64,000 bases of DNA from Paulownia fortunei (taxonomy: Eukaryota; Streptophyta; Magnoliopsida; Lamiales; Paulowniaceae): positions 16,421,445-16,485,444 of the forward strand of contig CM033107.1 of the NCBI GenBank assembly GCA_019321725.1, read 5' to 3'. Of this stretch, positions 10,301 to 20,328 are shown piece by piece. How positions within the stretch are numbered: the first letter of the stretch is position 1; every line of letters begins with the position of its first letter. A program made the position numbers and the translations under genes. The notes beneath the pieces are model-generated. The model worked only from the letters and a program-made list of their open reading frames with translations. It searched no databases and had not been told where the DNA came from.

Positions 10301-11463
10301 TCTATTCTAGTGTTTCCTATGATACATGAAATGGTTGGACAACCTAAATCTTTGTACTTGGGTGGAGTGAATTGTTGAATGATTGACTAACACTTTTAGT
10401 CAAAAATATCTTCTTTTGTACATGATGTTTTCTTTTGATTGTACACAAATCTTTTGAAAATTTGGCATAAGGTGGAACTTGCTTGATTACATCCAACAAT
10501 GGAATATTAATCTTGACTTGTTTAAATATTTCAAAAATTTCAGCATTTGAGTTCAATTTTTGAGTTGCTTGCAATTTTTGAGGAAAGGGTGTTCGAGATA
10601 AATATTTTCTTTTTCATCATTTTTACACTTACCTTCTTCAAACTTACCTTCATCATCAAGCATCAAGACTATTTCCATTTTTCATTTCTGGAGGTGGATT
10701 AGAAATTTTCTTCTTGGGATGAATTGTCTTGTCAATAACTTTTCCATTCCGAAGAGTTGTAATTGAATTAGCCTCCTTGACTGCATTTTCACCTAAGAAA
10801 GAAACATGACACTGAGTGGAAGGATTAGGTTGAGGTTGAGCAGGAAATTTACCTTTTTCATGAGTACACAAAGAAGCTGTCAGTGTGTGCTTCTGATCTC
10901 ATTGATAGCTTGTGAAGTCTGATTATTGATATTTGTTTGTTCATGCATAAATCCTTGCAAAGTCTCCTCTAGGGATTTTGTATGTGGAGCTGGATAAGAA
11001 TAAAAATTTGGTGGTTTTTGTGAATGCAGCGGTTGGGCACGATTATCATCTCGCCAATTGAAATTAGGATGATTTCTCCATTATGGATTGTAAGTTTCAA
11101 AATATGGAGAATGGAAAGGTTTTTTGAATGTGTTCATGAAATTTGCTTGTATTGGAATGTTTGGACATTCATTAGTACATGCTCCAAAAGTTCACAATTG
11201 CTACAAACTTCTTTCTCTTGCACATATTTGATTTTCTTTACTTTTTTAAGTTCCATGGCTTCAACTTTTCTTAAACTAGCAAGCCTAGCATTTAGATCAT
11301 CTTGGCTAAGGTAATATTTTCCTTTATTACTATTAGCAAGATTAGATCTAATAGAACTTTCGAAAGAATTAACACTATGCCATGATTGAAAATTTTCTGG
11401 CAAATGATCTAGATATTCTATGGCTTAATCAGGTTCTTTATCAAGAAACTCACCATTACACAT
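10301..11463 (-). pseudogene. Element D gag C-terminal part (cut by gap)
   Basis: The minus strand encodes scattered pieces of an Athila-like Gag C-terminus: the 89-codon stretch 11134-11403 (YYLSQDDLNARLASLRKVEAMELKK), a segment at 10656-10871 (SITTLRNGKVIDKTI), one at 10344-10574 (FKQVKINIPLLDVIKQVPPYAKFSKDLCT) and the junction to the protease (ISCIIGNTRIERALLDLGAS). Gag forms the virus-like particle. Frames change several times and stops are frequent, so it is dead. The N-terminal capsid-like part is in the gap. Confidence 0.75.
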
Positions 11464-11563
11464 NNNNNNNNNNNNNNNNNNNNNNNNNNNNNNNNNNNNN
11501 NNNNNNNNNNNNNNNNNNNNNNNNNNNNNNNNNNNNNNNNNNNNNNNNNNNNNNNNNNNNNNN
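11464..11563. other. Assembly gap (100 N)
   Basis: Exactly 100 N, a placeholder length, so true size is unknown. It must hide the 5' LTR, primer site and gag start of element D and roughly the first 700 bp of the 5' LTR of copia A, judged by alignment of 11564 to about 39790 in the 3' LTR of A. Confidence 0.97.
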
Positions 11564-13145
11564 GTCATTAGAACTTGAAATTGAATCACAGTTATTGAAT
11601 CATTTTGGGTTTCGACTTATAATCCATGCCCTAGATTCAATCGGGAGATTAGCTATCGAAAAACTGTACGTGTATGGCACTCGCAACTGAAATAGGTTTA
11701 CTCGTTATTTTACCTAAGACTAGTTTGCCATGATTACTTGTTAGGTGTTTTTTTGGATAGTGAGCTTCTTGGAATTAAGGAGTTAATTCTAAACGAATTA
11801 ATTAATTAAATTAATTAATTGGAATATTTATTATTCATAAATTGCAAATATTATAAGTACACAACTAACTTTATAGCGAACCTAAGAGGGTCACACATCT
11901 TTAAGGAAAGCAACATTTCTATTTTTGGGATTTTTTCAATGGTTGGAAATTAATTAGTTAATATTGATTAGTTAATTAATTAATGAGTCTATTTAATTAA
12001 TGGTTAAATTAAATTATTTAATTAAATAATTAGATTATTTAATTGAACTTAATTTGATTAGGAACCCCTATTGGAGTAAATAATAATTAATCAATTCGAT
12101 TGATTAATATGGGATTAAATCAATTGAATTGATTCTTGGACTTTTGAGTCCAAATCCAAAAAATTAAAATGGATCAGTTAAGAAACCCATTAGAAGATGA
12201 AGAGGACAATTAAAAAATATAATTTATGTGATTAATATATTTATATAATTAAATATGATATGATCAATTTTTATGAGATAAGAATCGGCCATTAGGTGTT
12301 TATTTTATATAAATATATTTTTTATATATATATTTGATATATATCTATCTTGATATTATTTGAAAAGTTCAAATAATATCAAGAATGTATATAGGCTATT
12401 ATTGATGACTAATGTAGTCTCAAATAAGTCCACATGCAGTGGAGAGAGAAAAAGAAGAATTGTTGGAAGATTTAGAATCGTACCAAAATTAAACTTTGAA
12501 GTGGTTCAAAATTAATAAAATCTCCAAGAGTTGGAGAGAGAGAATTTTCAACCCCTATATACATAGAGAGGGCCGAAAATAGCATGGTGGTTTTTAGAAA
12601 AAATATTTTGTCTTGTCTTCTATTTTTCTCTCCAGGAAAAGAAAAGAAAAGGTATTTTCTTAAAATCTCTATTTTCTTGTTCTTTAAAGAAAATAGGTTT
12701 CTTGATATTCTCTTCACTTTAAAATTTCAAGAACTTAAAGAATTAATCTTTATTGTTTTTGAAAGGTTGTTCTTCATCCATCAATTAGATTAAAGGACAA
12801 ACATTACTCTAAATCTAGAATAGAAAATAATTTTAAGAATACTAGCGAATTCTTTTAATCGGTGTTATTCTTCATATTGTAGACCTGGTTGAGGGGAGAC
12901 ACACGGATCTCTGCGAGTTTTGATAAGCAAGGAATATAGCAATTGATTGCTTCATTCCCTATATCAATCAAAATTCTTGAAAGATATAATCAGAATTTAA
13001 TATATTTATTTATATATTCACTTGAATAAACGCGATCATTAGAATTGCTTTCAAATCGAGGGGATGTAATTTTTTGATAAATATATATTTTATAAAATTT
13101 TAAATTTTTCGCTGCGCATGCTCTTTCAATTATAGCAACTCAATA
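11564..13145 (+). repeat. Copia A 5' LTR (5' end in gap)
   Basis: Matches the 3' LTR of the same element from about 39790 to 41086, for example the GGTTTCGAC block, the AT-rich TTAATTAA runs, the TTTTAATCGGTGTT block and the final AACTCAATA at 13145. It is followed immediately by a primer-binding site. AT-rich and without genes; the opposed short frames near 12472-12793 are chance. Confidence 0.85.
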
Positions 13146-13146
13146 T

Positions 13147-13202
13147 TGGTATCAGAGCCATAGTTTCACTTATTCAATGAACTCAATAGTGGTATCAAAG
13201 CC
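13147..13202 (+). promoter_or_regulatory. Copia A primer-binding site, duplicated
   Basis: TGGTATCAGAGCC at 13147-13159 is complementary to the 3' end of initiator tRNA-Met, the usual copia primer. A second, slightly altered site (TGGTATCAAAGCC, 13190-13202) follows, and both are preceded by the LTR-end motif AACTCAATA, so the LTR/PBS junction is duplicated. Copia B has only the second form (48132-48144). Confidence 0.88.
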
Positions 13203-14813
13203 ACATTTAGCATGTTTAGCATGCTAAATTCGATTTTGCATGATTGGGATTTGATTTAATTATTTTATTTAAATTGTTTAAATATTAAAATAAAAAATAA
13301 AAGGACACAAAAATGGGTTGCACGCACGTTAGGTATGGGACACCTGACGGCTGCACACAGTACCCAGTGACGGGCGACGGGCAGCAGTACTTGCTGCCAT
13401 CGCGCACTACAGCACATGACGGGCAGCAGCGCGCTACGCCATCGTGTTGCTCGTCCCGTCATTTTTTGGGTCCATTTTATTTTGATTTTTTGGAATTTAA
13501 AAATTAAATGTAATTTGAATAATTTCTGAAAAATTATTTTCCAAAGAAAAAATATTTTTCAAGTAATTAAGAATTATCCTATGTCAAAAATTGCATTAAA
13601 CATGTTGGTAAATTTACATATTTTGATAATTGCATGTGATGTTTATTATGAGCATTTGTGGGATGATCATGAGTCATTGGACCAATGTGATTGGTTTTAA
13701 TTAATATTTTTATAGTTTAAAATGGGGTCTGCGAGCCTCTTATTTTATCTATGTAAATTATTTATTTTTCTACAAGGAGAGTAGAATAGGTGGTAAGGTT
13801 TTTCTATTTCTTTGGAAGATGAAGGAGAATAAAAAAGGAGGTTCCAATGAAGGTCCATGATTGTATGAGATACAATTATGTAATAGAATAGGTTCTATTC
13901 TATTTTATTACCCTTAGACTGACCTTAGGTCCATGTTTGGCTCAAATGGACTGCATAAGACTGGTATATAATAATTCATTTATTTAAATATGTATTAGAT
14001 GCATACTTAGAGTTTTATTTAATATTTTTATGCTTGCGCAATGATATTATGATGTCATGTATTAAATAAACAAACCTAATTTTTATTATGATGAGGTTTT
14101 AGATAAAATTAAACCCCACTTAATTTATGAAATTAAGTAAAAGAATGTTTTTTTCAAAAAAAATTGATTTCAAACCAAATTAGACAAGTTAGGTAGGACA
14201 CCTACCATTAAAGGTAGAGACATAACGACATAAATTAAGTAAGATAATTTTTTAAAAAAAATTAATTTCAAACAAAAATGGACAAGTTAGGTAGGGCGTA
14301 CTGTTCCATGTCTACCCAAAAAAAATAGAGACATGACGACCGCTATTGCACTTGATCACTGGCCAATAGTCATGGGGTGGTCTTGTGTTGGAAAGTTATA
14401 ATCTCTACCAAGCATAGAGATGCTCATGGGATGGAATCGTCATTATGTTAGCCATGAGTCGTAGGACATCTTGATGCTCCATCCACACAAATGTTTGATG
14501 AGTGTTGTTCGACACTTAGTAACATATGGACTCATAAAATTGGGTATATGGAAAGAGGTGAGGCAAAATAAAATTGAGGGTTGTATAGTGATACAATCGT
14601 CAAAGAGGGCTCATAACATTGGGGTGTGAAATATTTTCGTTTGACTCAAGCCCACTAGAAAATTCAATTTTCCGAACATCTATTAGGGGTAATGGAATTC
14701 TAAGAAAATAGTGGGAGACATTTACTATTAAATACCTTATATTAAATAAATATTTTTTTCCATAGTTTGCTCATTTTCTGCTTCGTGCATATTTTGTAGA
14801 TTTTTCTACTAAA
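13203..14813 (+). other. Copia A untranslated leader
   Basis: About 1.6 kb between primer site and gag, matching the leader of copia B (48145-49810) in blocks such as the GGGGTCTGCGAGCCTCTTATT segment (about 13723) and the TAGTGGGAGACATTTA segment just before gag. It contains a GC-rich islet at 13313-13470 and a tandem duplication at 14131-14340. The short opposed frames in the GC-rich islet lack any family resemblance and are not called. Confidence 0.75.
14131..14340 (+). repeat. Tandem duplication of about 105 bp in copia A leader
   Basis: Two imperfect copies, 14131-14232 and 14233-14340. Each begins AATTAAGTAA, includes GACAAGTTAGGTAGG and ends GAGACATAACGAC or GAGACATGACGAC. Copia B has a single copy around 49200-49310. 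Confidence 0.75.
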
Positions 14814-15507
14814 ATGGCAAAGAATCCACTAGTAATAATCCTTGATCAAAATAAATTAATTGGACTACACTATGTTGATTAGGGATAGCAACGAGACGGG
14901 TTTGTCAACTGGATTTGTCGGGTCTGTGTTAGACCAACTAAACCAGTTAGACCTGCTTTATAATTTTAAAAATAATAAAAAAATATTTTTTAAAAAAAAT
15001 AACACCACTAAGTTTTTTTAGAAAATATATTTTTAATAATATAATATTACATAAACACATATATTAAAATAAAATAAATAAATAAATAAATAAATTAAAA
15101 TGGGGCGGGTTCAGGGTGGGGTAGGTTTGAAAATAAAAAACCAAGACCCACCCCATACCCGTTTATAACTTCACAAACCCACCCCAAGCGGGAAGGGTCC
15201 GGGATGGGTCCATGTCCAACCTAGACCTATTGCCATCCCTAATGTCGATTGGCTAAGAAACCTTAAGATAGTCCTTGAATCTAAGAAGATGGCATATGTC
15301 CTCGACGTCGTGCCTCCTTCAGTTCCACTGGAGGATATTGCTTCAGAGGATTATGTAGATTACCTACATCATGTTGATGACAATCTGTAGGCTTGCTGCT
15401 GCTACATGCTGGCATCAATGTCAAATGAGTTGCAGAGGTAAAATCAAGATCAAGATACTATTTATGGGATCCTCCTACACCTACAAGAGTTGTATGGTGA
15501 AGTACTT
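14814..15507 (+). pseudogene. Copia A gag, N-terminal half (split by MITE)
   Basis: Starts with ATG at 14814 (MAKNPLVIILDQNKLIGL), the same start as copia B (49811). After the MITE the frame resumes at VDWLRNLKIVLESKKMAYVL and runs through YMLASMSNELQR to LHLQELYGE, where the Tekay-like LTR interrupts it at 15508. This is the UBN2-type Gag of plant copia elements, forming the particle shell. Stops (for example after HHVDDNL) show it is dead even without the insertions. The second half is at 35561. Confidence 0.82.
14880..15241. mobile_element. hAT-type MITE in copia A gag
   Basis: Non-autonomous DNA transposon of 362 bp. Terminal inverted repeats are TAGGGATAGCAA (left) and TTGCCATCCCTA (right), one mismatch. 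The target duplication is 8 bp, ATGTTGAT (14872-14879) and ATGTCGAT (15242-15249), one mismatch, the length typical of hAT. Subterminal GGGTGGGG/CCCACCCC tracts are partly self-complementary (15103-15200). No transposase. Gag reads straight across when it is removed. Confidence 0.88.
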
Positions 15508-15775
15508 TGTAACTACCAAGCCTCATACTACTCACTTGGCCAATGTGATTCATGCATTACATGCTACTTATATGCTAATTTGCATCAACATTTACATGGC
15601 ATCTTATATAGCATTCTTAATCGTTAGACCTCAAATGCTATCATATGATGTTAGTGGTTGAGATTTTATAACCTAATTAAGAAATTCAATATTTAGATAA
15701 GATAAAGAATAGATTGGTCAATCTATTAGATATTCATAGGTTATATGTTATAATTTTAAAAGTAATTAAAGGTGT

Positions 15776-16376
15776 TAATAAGTGCATATTTTTATATATT
15801 TTGTATCAATTCCTCTATGTCTTCCTTGCTTTGTTCTTGTTAATAATAGGTTTTTATTAATATTTTGTGTGTGATAAGAATTTGGGAATCAAAAGATAAA
15901 AAATGAGCCAAAACGAAGTTGAAACAAATATTATTGGGTCAAGTTGACAAGGTTCCACTGCGACAGTTTTTATATTTTAGGCATAAAGTTCTGATCCAAA
16001 CCCCTATAGACCTATTTTTTAGCTTATTGGAAATATAAGAGATATATCTACAACTTTCATGTTGTCAATGTTTCCCAATTCAATTTATTCCAAAGATAAA
16101 AATTCGGTTAAATAGTCAAACATGCACTAAAACTTTCAGATATGGCAGTTTTTATATTTTTAGCATAACTCTCTCCAAACATGTGATATGGATCTGATTC
16201 AAGTATCTACAAAATGATAACCAATAGGGTTACAATTATTATGAAGAAACTAAAAGCCAGTTCATCCTATAAATAGGTCAAAAATCAATTTCAAGAGGAT
16301 GAACTATGTCAGAAACTGAACTGAAGGAACAAAAATAGCAGCAATGGCGCCTAGGCGCCAAAACAAGGCGCCAAGG
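15776..16376 (+). repeat. Element 1 5' LTR (3' part deleted)
   Basis: Aligns with the first 600 bp or so of the 3' LTR at 20329 (GTGCATATTTTTATAT, CAATTCCTCTATGT and following blocks). It begins TAATAAGTGC, where TG has become TA. Similarity stops near 16376 just after GGCGCC palindromes (16346-16372), where sequence jumps into gag. The rest of the LTR, primer site and gag start are deleted. Confidence 0.85.
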
Positions 16377-17690
16377 TAGAGAGCATCCGAAAAGAAATAT
16401 GTGGGATTCAACAATACAATGGAGAATCTCTTTATGAGTATTGGGAAAGATTTAAGAAGTTGTGTGCTAGTTGTCCTCATCATCAAATCAGTAATAAACT
16501 TCTCATCCAATATTTCTATGAAGGGCTTATGCTAATGGAAAGAAACATAATTGACACTGCAAGTGGAGGGCTTTAGTTGACAAGACACCTGAGGTAGCAA
16601 GGAATCTAATTGCAAACATGGTTGTAAATTCTCAATAATTTATCACCTGCAATGATCCACCACCACCACTTAAGAGTGTCAATGAAGTGCACACATCACT
16701 TATTGAACAAAAACTCTCACAACTCACCTCTTTAGTGCAACAAATGGCTGTAGGGAAGCAAGTCGAAGTATGTGGAGTATGTTTCGTGGTAGGACATCCC
16801 ACAGATATATGCCCATCCCTCTAAGAAAGTTCAATGGAGCAAGCAAATGTGATTGGTGGTTTTCCAAGTCAACCAAGGTAAAGATTTAATCATTTCTCTA
16901 GTACTTATAATGAAGGATGGAAGGATCATCCCAATTTAAGATACGGGAACCAACAACAACAAACTACTCCATTTCAAATGTTAAACCAAGCACTGGGTTT
17001 TCTCCAATTAAATGTGCAACCACCCTTCCAATCTCTACAACAATCGGGTATATCCTTGGAGGATCTCGTGAAAGCACTTGCTACCAATACTATGTGATTT
17101 CAACAAACCATACAAGCTCATCTCCAATATATTGAGAATCAAGTGGGGCAAATGGCCACTAGCTTAAGCCAATTAGAAATAGAAGGATTGGGCAAGTTAC
17201 CTTCCCAACTTGTGGTGAATCCTAAGAAAATGTAAGTGCCATAACTCTTAGAACTGGGAAGCAATTGGAATCTCCTAGCTTGACAACAAAAGAAGTATCC
17301 AAGGAGGTTGAGAATGGCGAGTCAAGCAATATCATCCCTTTCTTAGATTATTCTCACTGTCCTACTCATTTACCACCCATAATCAAAGAGAATCCAAAGT
17401 TGGTAACCACTCCTAAAACTCTCTCTCATACTTATGTAACACCTTCACCTTTTCCTAGTAGGTTAGCAAAGTCTAGGAAAGATGAGCAGGAAAAGGAGAT
17501 CCTTGAATTTTTTTGAAAAGTGGAGGTAAACATCCCTCTTCTTGATACTATTAAGCAAGTACCTCGTTACACCAAATTTCTCAAGGAGCTATGCACCAGC
17601 AAAAGGAAGTTGAGGGTAGATGAAAAAGTGAGTATAGGGAAGAATGTTTCAGCAATTCTTTCAAAGGAAGCTCTATCCAAAGTGCACGGA
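16377..17690 (+). pseudogene. Element 1 gag (broken)
   Basis: Athila-like Gag without its N-terminus. Visible pieces: YEYWERFKKLCASCPHHQIS (near 16432), the zinc-knuckle-like CGVCFVVGHPTDICP (near 16780), a Gln-rich stretch around 16940-17060, IENQVGQMATSLSQLE (near 17140), a Thr/Pro/Ser-rich linker at 17265-17516, and IPLLDTIKQVPRYTKFLKEL (17530-17590), which is homologous to the end of gag in element D. Several stops, for example after MVVNSQ. Forms the particle shell in intact relatives; dead here. Confidence 0.82.
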
Positions 17691-18551
17691 TCCGGGCACT
17701 TTCACCATCCCTTGTACCATAGGTAACACCAAGTTTGAAAAATGCATGTTAGATTTAGGAGCATTAATGCCATATTCTATTTATGCTTCTCTAAATTTAG
17801 GACATTTGAAAGAAACTGGTGTTATCATACAATTGGCTGATAGATCTAATACTTATCCAATAGGGGTTGTGGAAGATGTTCTTGTGCAGGTGAATGAATT
17901 CATTTTTCCAGCTTATTTTTATGTTCTTGAGATGGAGAATGACACATCCCCTAATCCTACACCCATTCTTTTAGGAAGATCATTCATGAAGACAACCCGA
18001 GCTAAGATTAATGTTCATAATGGCACCCTTTCTATGGAATTTGATGGCAAAGTTATAAAATTTAATATTTTTGAAGTCATGACATATCCTAGTGACGTGC
18101 ATATTATTTCTGCGGTTAACATTATTAATCCCAAGTCGCAACAAATATTTGAATTGACTGGCAATGATGGAATGGAGGTTGCTTTACAAAAATATTTCCA
18201 TGTGGAGGATTTAAAGAAAATGAAGCTAGATGTACAAATGTTGGGGATGAGAAACATAATGTAAAGAGGTTGGATTTATTGCCTAAACAAACAAGGTATG
18301 ATATCACTTATATTGAATTTCCATTATCTATTGAGAGACTTCTATCTTCTGTGGTGCAGACATCTTCAATGGAGCTTAAACAAATCCCATATCATCTTAA
18401 ATATGTCTACTTGAGTGAGAAAGAAACACTATTAATTAGCATTTCTAAAGCCATCACTCAAGTACAAGAGGAAAAACTTTTTCAGGTGCTTAGAAATCAT
18501 AAGACAGTGATTGGATGGATGATGGCAATGTCAGCATATGTTGATGAGTAA
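17691..18551 (+). pseudogene. Element 1 protease and RT lead-in
   Basis: Aspartic protease region: GTFTIPCTIGNTKFEKC, then LDLGALMPYSIY near 17750, where the family has DLGASxNxMPYS, so a few codons after the catalytic Asp are deleted. IQLADRSNTYPIGVVEDVL and ILLGRSFMKTTRAKI follow. The frame is open 17644-18264, then resumes at 18270-18551 with the RT N-terminal lead-in (ISKAITQVQEEKLFQVLRNH, VIGW), after which pol stops abruptly. The RT core, RNase H and integrase are absent from the element. Confidence 0.83.
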
Positions 18552-20328
18552 AAAATAAAAGAAAGAGGCAATGTCGGGCTGAGGATATTAAATCAAGCAC
18601 TTATTGGGAGGCAACCCAACAGATGGAAAAGAAGGTATTGAGAGCTTACAATAACAGATTTGATCTCTCTAACTCTCGCTCTCTTTTCTTTCTATCTATT
18701 TTGTTTTGTATATAGTTCTTTTGTATTGCTTTGTTTGTGTATACCAATCAAATCCTATTGCATTTAATTCTTTATTTTAGTAGCTTGGGCTTACATTGAG
18801 GACAATGTAAGAATTAAGTGCGGGGGAAAGGATTTAGACTTATATATATATATTTGAATTTTATTTTACTTATATTTTTCCTTGTTTTGTTTTATTTATG
18901 TTTAGGTTTTAAATTTTGAGTCTTAGGTATTCTTCCAACTTCTATGATGAGAATTAAGCATGAATGACATGGTTGTGTTTGATGATAGGTGTTGCTTTGG
19001 ACCTTGATGTTATTCTTTGGTTGATATATTTTTTTGTGATGATCATACTTAACTTTTTTTGCACAAATAGTTATGTTCTTTGGTATGGAGACAAGCATGT
19101 CAAAATAGGTAGTTCTTATACCCTCACTTTAATTATCACTTAGATTTCAACATGTGGAAGTTGAATATTAGAACTGTTTCGGAGGTCTATCGAGGCGAAC
19201 AACTGATTGAGCATCACTTGAAAAATAATTAAGGTACTAGGCTTTCTAGCACCATGGTCAAATCAACTTGTTCCCTTTATGATGTTCCAAGAAGAACATC
19301 CCCCATAGTGAGCCACATTGAGCCTTGTATTGAATAAGCTATTTCATTGGTAACCATATCTTTTTACCTAGCCTAAATACAATATTATCCTACCTTTGTT
19401 CTAAAAATGAATTGGAACTTGAGAGACACTTCAATGACAAGGTGAGCTTGCAAAAGAAATTTGGGTTGAATTAGAAGATAATTATAGGAGAGCTCAAAGA
19501 AAGAAGGCAAGAATGGAAAAATATTGAAAAACATATATTTACAAAAAAAAAAGGAAGAAAGTTGCAAAATATTGAAAAAAAAAAGCTTATTGTGAGTTGC
19601 AACTAAAATAGGATATTGCAAAGTTGGTGAGAATGATAATGAAGGGTCCAACACAATGATATTAGGCCCCAATGTTGAAACTTGTGGATAATGAGAATTA
19701 TTCCTTGATGAAATTTATATCTCTCATTTCATAAAGTTTTTAGAATTTTTGTTGCATCTTATCTCTTTCTTTCTTATGCCACACACTACCCATTAGTCCT
19801 ATTATAGCCATTGTTTAAGATCTTTTGATTTCATTTGGTGCATTCGATGTAGTGGAGACATGTGCCAAAAGAGGAGCCTATGATGTTTAAGCCTTTAATT
19901 AGAGACCAGATAATAGCTTTTGTGAGGTTCTATGGGAATTCACTTATTTGAATCATGCATGGTTTCATCACTATTGACAATGGTTATTCACACACACACA
20001 TATTTGAGTATGATTATTGTGGAAGTATATTAGCTTTTGAATAACTAAGGATAAATTCAACACATGTTTAATTTCATTATCATATTACTTTGTTGCTCCC
20101 TGAGAATTAATCATTGGAAGTTAGGTCTCACGGGTGTTTGTAGGTATCAACATCGAAAATCCTCACGAAACTACAACTCGTCTTCTATGGTCCACTTAGG
20201 GGTTTAAAGGCTTGTTGCATATGCTAAATGCAATCATGATTTCCTACGAAGGTGGATTAGCTTAGTTTGTGTTTATGCCTTGTTTTAGGTTTGCTCGAGC
20301 ACGAGCATAGGTTAAGTGTGGGGGAATT
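18552..20328 (+). other. Element 1 post-pol noncoding region and PPT
   Basis: Begins within codons of the RT lead-in at a GTCGGGCTGA then ACTTATTGGGAGGCAACCCAAC signature normally found after integrase, showing where about 4 kb of pol was lost. GAGGACAATGTAAGAATTAA then GTGCGGGGGAAAGG lies at about 18797-18833, and a purine-rich low-complexity stretch at 19480-19600. The PPT is 20311-20328 (GTTAAGTGTGGGGGAATT). Matches element D in reverse. No gene. Confidence 0.82.

Larger units (their letters stand above)
1886..11463 (-). mobile_element. Athila-like Ty3/gypsy element D (truncated by gap)
   Basis: Minus-strand LTR retrotransposon inserted in copia C. Reading from the gap leftwards: gag, protease, RT, RNase H, integrase, a long post-pol region and the 3' LTR. 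The 5' LTR, primer site and gag start lie in the N gap. ACATC at 1881-1885 is the likely left target duplication; its partner is not visible. It is the least decayed Athila-like copy here but still carries several stops, one frameshift and replaced integrase catalytic residues. The post-pol region holds a LOG pseudogene in the same orientation, which is not a normal part of such elements. Confidence 0.88.

Noticed and set aside
12472..12793. Opposed open stretches in the copia A 5' LTR
   Set aside because: Overlapping frames on both strands in AT-rich LTR sequence with no family resemblance; no counterpart frame kept in the other LTRs.
13265..13507. GC-rich open stretches on both strands with Cys/Arg-rich peptides
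   Set aside because: They lie in the untranslated leader between primer site and gag, overlap each other and are not kept in copia B.
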